From Bacilli bacterium (GTDB lineage Bacteria; Bacillota_I; Bacilli_A; RF39; UBA660), in NCBI GenBank assembly GCA_017461465.1, contig JAFTYN010000143.1, positions 1 to 33,624 on the forward strand: a stretch of 33,624 bases of DNA, given 5' to 3'. Both the position numbers and the translations under genes were made by a program. The notes under the pieces are model-generated. The model made no database searches. It was not told the origin of the DNA and was given only the letters and a program-made list of their open reading frames with translations. Below, one piece after another: positions 29,165-33,624 of the stretch. Each line of letters opens with the position of its first letter. Within the stretch, counting starts at the first letter, position 1.

Positions 29165-31540
29165 ATGGCTATTAGTATGAATTGGGTAAAAGACTATGTT
29201 GATTTAGAAGGCGTAGACTTAAAAGATTTAGCAAATAAAATAACTAAAGCAGGTGTTAATGTTGAAGGTATTATTTCAAATAAAATTGATAATTTAGTTA
29301 TTGGTTATGTTGAAGAATGTGAAATGCATCCTGATTCAGATCATTTACATGTTTGTAAAGTTAACTTAGGAGATAAAGTTACACAAATAGTATGTGGTGC
29401 ACCTAATGTTAGAAAAGGATTAAAAGTTATAGTTGCATGTCCTGGAGCAGTACTACCTGGCGATTTTGAAATTAAGAAAAGTACAATTCGTGGTGTAGAA
29501 TCAAATGGAATGATATGTGCTTTATATGAATTAGGTTTAGAAGAAAAAACAGATGAAACTTATAGTAAAGGTATTGAAGAATTAAATGATGATGCTATAG
29601 TTGGTGAAGATCCAATTAAATACTTAGGACTTGATGATACTATTTATAATTTAGATTTAAATCCAAATAGAAATATAGATTGTACTAATCATATCGGTTT
29701 TGCTTATGAAGTAGCTAGTGTACTTGGTAAAAAAGTAACTATGCCAGATGTTAGTACTAATCCTATTAAAGATTCAATTAAAGGTAAGTTCACAGTAGAA
29801 GTAGATACTGAAAATTGTACTTTATATAATGCTAAATTAGTAAAAGATGTTGTTATTAAAGAATCACCAGATTTTATTAAACAACGTTTAGTAGCAGCAG
29901 GTATGAGACCTATAAATAATGTTGTAGATATTTCTAACTATGTAATGCTTGAATATGGTCAACCACTTCATTTCTTTGATAAAGATAAATTAGGAGATAA
30001 AATTGTTGTAAGAATGGCTCATGAAAATGAAAAGACAATAACTCTTGATGGCAAAGAAAGAACATTAAATGAAAAAGATGTTGTAATTACGGATGGTGAA
30101 AAAACAGTTTGTATCGCTGGTGTAATGGGTGGAGCAAATACTGAAGTAGATAATAATACTAAAAATATTTTAATAGAAGCTGCTATATTTAATCCATTTA
30201 ATATTAGATATACATCAATTGGATTAGATTTAAGAAGTGAAGCATCACTTAGATATGAAAGAGGTTTAAATTATGAGTATACTTCTTTAGCACTTGAAAG
30301 AGCTTGTCATTTACTTGAAAAATATGCTGATGGTAAAGTATTAAGTGATACAATCACAGTAGATAATGTTAAAAAAGTAGTAAAAGAAGCAACAGTAACT
30401 TTAGATGATGTGAATAACTTACTTGGTATGGAATTAACTACTAAAGATATGGAAAATTCTTTAAATAATTTAGGATTTAGTTATGAAAAGACAGGAAATT
30501 CTTATCTAGTAACAATTCCAAATAGAAGACTAGATGTAGAAGCTAATAGTGCAGACTTAGTTGAAGAAATAGGTAGACTTTATGGATATGATAATATTGA
30601 AAGTAAATTACCAATCGGACCTACTAAACCAGGTAAATATGTAGGAAATGTTGCTTTTAGAAAACTTGTTTCAAAAAGATTAAGAAGTCTAGGTTTAAAT
30701 GAAACTAGAACTTATACTCTTATAAGTGAAGAAGAAAATAAATTATTTGATTATAATAGAGGAAATTTAATAAAACTGCCAAATCCAATGAGTAGTGATA
30801 AAGTAATAATAAGACAATCTATTCTTCCATCTTTATTAAAAGTAGTAGATTATAATAAAGCACGTAATGTTAAAGATATTTGTATTTATGAAATTGCAAA
30901 TGTTTATTATAATGAAATGGATGAAGATACTAAGATTGCTATTGCTATGAGAGGTAATTATTTAGTAAATAATTGGAGTGGTGTAAAAGTAAAAGTTGAT
31001 TTCTATTTACTAAAAGGTATAGTAGAAAACATTTTAGATTATTTAGGATTTAAAAATAGATATAGCTTTGTAGTAAATGAAATTAATAGTATGCATCCAG
31101 GTATGAGTGCTGAAATTTTACTTGATAGAGAACCAATTGGTTTCTTAGGAAGAGTACATCCGAATGTTAAAAAAGATGATATCTTTGTTGCAGAATTTAG
31201 TTTAAATAAATTGACATCTAAAAATGTTAAACCAATTAAACATAAAGAACCATCAAAATATCCTGAAATAAATAAAGACTTAGCATTTGTAGTTAAGAAA
31301 GAAGTAACTGTTGGTGAATTAATGACGCAAATTAAAAAATCAGGTGGTAGACTTCTTACAGATATTGATGTATTTGATGTTTATGTAGGAGAAAATGTAA
31401 AAGAAGATGAAAAATCAATAGCATTCTCACTTACATTTGCAGATCCAACAAGAACATTAAATGATGAAGAAGTAATGCAAGTATTTAATAAAATAATTAA
31501 TGATGTAGAAACAAAAATGAATGCAAAATTAAGAGGATAG
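29165..31540 (+). CDS. pheT: Phenylalanyl-tRNA synthetase beta subunit
   Basis: PheT carries the editing site and binds tRNA-Phe. The 791-aa product has the full-length order. The N-terminal EMAP-like tRNA-binding domain (about 40-150) contains HPDSDHLHVCKV, CGAPNVR and SNGMICAL. The B3/B4 editing domain (about 210-385) contains MRPINNVVDISNYVMLEYG, given as a short landmark. B5, the catalytic-like core (RRLDVEANSADLVEEIGRLYGY near 460-480, a positional landmark) and the C-terminal ferredoxin-like anticodon-binding domain (KYPEINKDLAFVV near 698-710) follow. ATG 29165 is chosen because it is 1 base after pheS and starts the conserved MNWVKDYVDL; a longer reading would overlap pheS. Confidence 0.97.
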   Translation: MAISMNWVKDYVDLEGVDLKDLANKITKAGVNVEGIISNKIDNLVIGYVEECEMHPDSDHLHVCKVNLGDKVTQIVCGAPNVRKGLKVIVACPGAVLPGDFEIKKSTIRGVESNGMICALYELGLEEKTDETYSKGIEELNDDAIVGEDPIKYLGLDDTIYNLDLNPNRNIDCTNHIGFAYEVASVLGKKVTMPDVSTNPIKDSIKGKFTVEVDTENCTLYNAKLVKDVVIKESPDFIKQRLVAAGMRPINNVVDISNYVMLEYGQPLHFFDKDKLGDKIVVRMAHENEKTITLDGKERTLNEKDVVITDGEKTVCIAGVMGGANTEVDNNTKNILIEAAIFNPFNIRYTSIGLDLRSEASLRYERGLNYEYTSLALERACHLLEKYADGKVLSDTITVDNVKKVVKEATVTLDDVNNLLGMELTTKDMENSLNNLGFSYEKTGNSYLVTIPNRRLDVEANSADLVEEIGRLYGYDNIESKLPIGPTKPGKYVGNVAFRKLVSKRLRSLGLNETRTYTLISEEENKLFDYNRGNLIKLPNPMSSDKVIIRQSILPSLLKVVDYNKARNVKDICIYEIANVYYNEMDEDTKIAIAMRGNYLVNNWSGVKVKVDFYLLKGIVENILDYLGFKNRYSFVVNEINSMHPGMSAEILLDREPIGFLGRVHPNVKKDDIFVAEFSLNKLTSKNVKPIKHKEPSKYPEINKDLAFVVKKEVTVGELMTQIKKSGGRLLTDIDVFDVYVGENVKEDEKSIAFSLTFADPTRTLNDEEVMQVFNKIINDVETKMNAKLRG

Positions 31541-31557
31541 TTATATCCTCTTTTAAT
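31531..31557 (+). terminator. Terminator after pheT
   Basis: AAGAGGATA (31531-31539) pairs with TATCCTCTT (31544-31552) around a 4-base loop that starts with the last base of the stop codon; T follows. Confidence 0.85.
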
Positions 31558-31585
31558 TTGACTATTTTATTATTAATGCTATAAT
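31558..31585 (+). promoter_or_regulatory. Sigma-A promoter of the zincin-like gene
   Basis: TTGACT (31558-31563) and TATAAT (31580-31585) are 16 bases apart, with TGC directly before the -10 box, so both -35 and extended -10 elements are present. This is one of the strongest promoters in the window. Confidence 0.85.
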
Positions 31586-31609
31586 ATATGGCGGATTTTG
31601 GGTGAAAAT

Positions 31610-33124
31610 ATGAAAACAATAGAAAAATTATATAGTAAATTAAATAATAGACTTAATAAACTTGAAGATGATGGAGAAGGGCTCCCGACAAATAGTCTAG
31701 AAGAAGAAATAGAAAGCCTAGTTTTAACACAAGATTTAAGTTTAGATGAAATTTTAATGCAACCTTTTGTGGTCAAATCTGCGACAAATAAAGAATTATA
31801 TGAGAAATTAAGTAAGAAATATACTAAGATGAGTTATAAAAGGTATTTAGAATTTTTACGTAATTTAAGTAAAGATGAAATAATAGAATATCTAATTACT
31901 AATATAAAATATACTTCTTACAATAACTTTTTTGAAAAATCTTGGATGGATAGTTTTATTAAGTATAAAATTAATAGAAATATATGTCCTGGATTAATTT
32001 CAAAACTTATAAAACCACTTAAAGAATTGGAATTTAAATTATTCTGTGACTGTTTACTAAAAAAGAAAGCAGCTGAACATAATATTACAATTAAAAGTAA
32101 TCCAGTCGGATTAGTTGAGTACATGACAGAATTAAAGAATAAAGGTAAAAAAGTAACTTTAGTAAGAACTATGGAGTACTTACAAACTGCAGGAAGTTAT
32201 AATTTAGAAAGTACAATTAATATAAATACTACAACTTTATCATTAGCAAAATTATTGTCACTAGATTTAACTTTTAACATTCAGTTACTTCAAGTTATAT
32301 ATCATGAATTTATGCATGCTAAAGATGAAAATTTAATTACTAACGTTCAACCATTTTTAACTCAATCATTATATAAAATGGCAAAGACTAGATTAATATT
32401 ACTTAAAGCTCCTGGGGTTTATAGTACTAACCATGATCATTTTGAAGTAGAAATATCTGCAACTGAAAAAGCGTGCCAAGAATTGATTGATGATTTAGAA
32501 AAACTAGATATTAAACATAAAGATTATTATAAAGAAAAGTTAAGTGAAAAATTATCAGAAGTAACTTTAAGAAGATATAATGAATTATATGATTTGAATG
32601 ATGATTTATTTGATAAATTGTTGCAAGAAAATCCGGATTACATTAAAGCTATTCCGATGCTAAGTTATGAGTATGAAAAGAAAACAGGAAAAAGAAAAGA
32701 AATACCAGAATTAATTATTGAAAAAATGCGTTTTAAAGCAGGATTAGAAAAAAGAATTAAAACTGAAAGAGCATTTAACATGGATATAAGTTATTATGTT
32801 AATTCTCTGACTGAAGAAGAAATAGATAAATTATTTGATGAAATGATATATCGCAAAATTAAATCTTACTCATTAGTAGAATTTACAGATTTAATAAATA
32901 GTTATTCAACATCGATGGCAACAGCAGAAATAAAAAGAGTAATCGAAGAAAAAGAAGAAGAATTAAATAACAAAATATCTGCGTTATCTATAATCGCATA
33001 TGGTGATTTTGAATATAGAAGTAGTTTATCTAATAAGATTAAAGAATTAGAAAAATTAAAGAAGTACAAAGACATTGTTAGTAAGAAGCTTAATGATAAT
33101 GTAAAAATAAAAAGAAGAGATTAA
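31610..33124 (+). CDS. Putative cytoplasmic zincin metallopeptidase-like protein, undescribed
   Basis: I do not recognise the family of this 504-aa protein. Near the middle is a clear zinc-metallopeptidase motif, HEFMH at 232-236 in LQVIYHEFMHAKDE. Before it comes a helix, and about 45 residues after it comes HFEVEISATEKACQEL (278-293), whose Glu281 or Glu286 could be the third zinc ligand. The flanks are helical: residues 1-110 are charged, and 300-504 contain coiled-coil-like stretches (EKEEELNNKISALS). There is no signal peptide or membrane helix, so it should act in the cytoplasm. It has a strong promoter, GGGTGA before ATG 31610, and its own terminator. Neighbours (pheT, yqfC) do not indicate the substrate. 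Confidence 0.7.
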   Translation: MKTIEKLYSKLNNRLNKLEDDGEGLPTNSLEEEIESLVLTQDLSLDEILMQPFVVKSATNKELYEKLSKKYTKMSYKRYLEFLRNLSKDEIIEYLITNIKYTSYNNFFEKSWMDSFIKYKINRNICPGLISKLIKPLKELEFKLFCDCLLKKKAAEHNITIKSNPVGLVEYMTELKNKGKKVTLVRTMEYLQTAGSYNLESTININTTTLSLAKLLSLDLTFNIQLLQVIYHEFMHAKDENLITNVQPFLTQSLYKMAKTRLILLKAPGVYSTNHDHFEVEISATEKACQELIDDLEKLDIKHKDYYKEKLSEKLSEVTLRRYNELYDLNDDLFDKLLQENPDYIKAIPMLSYEYEKKTGKRKEIPELIIEKMRFKAGLEKRIKTERAFNMDISYYVNSLTEEEIDKLFDEMIYRKIKSYSLVEFTDLINSYSTSMATAEIKRVIEEKEEELNNKISALSIIAYGDFEYRSSLSNKIKELEKLKKYKDIVSKKLNDNVKIKRRD

Positions 33125-33137
33125 CTCTTCTTTTTTT
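33111..33137 (+). terminator. Terminator after the zincin-like gene
   Basis: AAAGAAGAG (33111-33119) pairs with CTCTTCTTT (33125-33133); the 5-base loop contains the stop codon. T follows. Confidence 0.85.
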
Positions 33138-33170
33138 ATATCTACTGAATAAAATTATAATGGTGGTAAT

Positions 33171-33425
33171 ATGAATCATATTATAAATTTTAAAAGCATA
33201 ATTTTTGAAAAAAATTTTAGATTTTGTTATCAAAATAACAATTTAGAAATAACTAATTATGAGAGTATACCATTATTTAATTTTGAAGAAATAGATATTA
33301 AATATAATAATGGAATGATGATAATATATGGTGAAAATTTAGTAATTTCTAAATTAGAAAAAGATGAATTATTAATTACAGGTAATATAAATAATATAGA
33401 AATAAGGAAAAGAATTGATAAATAA
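33171..33425 (+). CDS. yqfC: Sporulation protein YqfC (YabP/YqfC family)
   Basis: This 84-aa protein has the YabP/YqfC pattern of short beta strands: LEITNYESIPLFNFEEIDI, then GMMIIYGENLVISKLEKDELLITGNI (listed as two adjoining strands), ending with INNIEI. YqfC-type proteins are sigma-E-dependent sporulation proteins of unclear biochemical role. The match is by overall pattern, and is strongly supported by the yqfD start that follows directly, as in Bacillus. GGTGGTAAT precedes the ATG. TATAAT at 33156-33161 is too close to the ribosome binding site to be a confident -10 box, and no good sigma-E promoter was found. Confidence 0.85.
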   Translation: MNHIINFKSIIFEKNFRFCYQNNNLEITNYESIPLFNFEEIDIKYNNGMMIIYGENLVISKLEKDELLITGNINNIEIRKRIDK

Positions 33426-33624
33426 AGTAACCGTAAGAGTAAGTGGTAGAAAAATAGAAAGATTTATTAAAAGATTATTAGATAACAAAATTTATATAGA
33501 AAATTTAAGAAAAATTGGTAAAGATGAAATTTTAGTAGATATTAATCTAAATGAATATAAAAAAGTTAAAAAAATCAAAAGTATATATAAAATTAGAATA
33601 ATAAAACACAAAGGATTAAAAAGC
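33415..33624 (+). CDS. yqfD: Sporulation protein YqfD, N-terminal fragment
   Basis: A frame open to the end of the window starts at a TTG (33415) inside the end of yqfC and encodes 70 residues. The text VTVRVSGRKIERFIKRLLDN, then YKIRIIKHKGLKS, parallels the YqfD N-terminus of Bacillus, which begins with a similar strand-helix (GRGIERLL) and an INRKGFPF segment before its membrane helices. YqfD is a mother-cell sporulation membrane protein. The 11-base overlap with yqfC and the absence of an early ATG make the TTG start likely; the remaining coding sequence lies beyond the window. phoH-type genes would be expected further on if the usual order holds. Confidence 0.82.
   Translation, partial: MINKVTVRVSGRKIERFIKRLLDNKIYIENLRKIGKDEILVDINLNEYKKVKKIKSIYKIRIIKHKGLKS

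Noticed and set aside
1..33624. Mobile element, prophage or horizontally acquired island
   Set aside because: No transposase, integrase, terminal inverted repeats, tRNA-end duplications or marked change in base composition was seen; the gene content is mostly core.

Overview
The window is a very AT-rich stretch of bacterial chromosome from a low-GC Gram-positive. It carries class Bacilli sporulation markers: a pro-sigma-K gene, a spoVID-ysxE pair, and yqfC-yqfD. Together with rny, the rimP-nusA-rnpM-infB cluster and T-box leaders, these point to an endospore-forming (or recently endospore-forming) member of the Bacilli. Small proteins, very short intergenic gaps, missing operon members and terminators that overlap stop codons suggest a compact genome, for example an uncultured host-associated lineage. 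That last placement is inference. No tRNA, rRNA, CRISPR array, insertion sequence or prophage was seen. About thirty genes are present, nearly all on the + strand.

Layout. 1-2.2 kb: the tail of a TM2-type membrane protein, a DUF2752 membrane protein, and rny (RNase Y). 2.2-3.4 kb: a single-pass membrane protein converging on a CPBP intramembrane protease gene. 3.5-7.3 kb: translation/transcription operon rimP (truncated)-nusA-rnpM-infB behind a leader hairpin, with ylxQ missing. 7.4-8.9 kb: a 366-aa protein of unknown function, then rbfA. 8.9-10.9 kb: two tandem family-2 glycosyltransferases. 10.9-13.9 kb: a 60-codon ORF, then a tyrosine-type T-box leader controlling a HAD hydrolase, a deoxyribose-phosphate aldolase with an odd His/Cys-rich tail, and tyrS. 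14.0-18.7 kb: lon, an unknown 258-aa gene, a minimal spoVID and ysxE. This keeps the lonA...spoVID-ysxE order of Bacillus with the intervening ysxC/hem block gone. 18.6-18.8 kb: an antisense small membrane protein ORF. 18.9-22.9 kb: a giant surface protein (pilin-like N-terminus, BspA-type leucine-rich repeats, ALK-like glycine-rich C-terminus). 23.0-25.2 kb: a zinc-ribbon membrane protein converging on an uninterrupted sigK, and a divergent lipoprotein gene. 25.3-27.8 kb: two small unknown genes and gltX. 27.8-31.5 kb: a phenylalanine T-box leader and pheS-pheT. 31.6-33.1 kb: an undescribed HExxH zincin-like protein. 33.2 kb to the end: yqfC and the start of yqfD.

Themes. Much of the window is translation machinery (IF2, RbfA, RimP, TyrRS, GluRS, PheRS), two of the synthetase operons being sensed by uncharged tRNA. 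A second theme is the sporulation mother-cell programme (sigma K, SpoVID/YsxE, YqfC/YqfD) scattered among these genes. The most novel material is the set of lineage-specific genes at 7376-8476, 16381-17157, 25309-26128 and 31610-33124, the metal-binding tail on DeoC, the small ORF feeding into the tyrosine T-box, and the composite surface protein.
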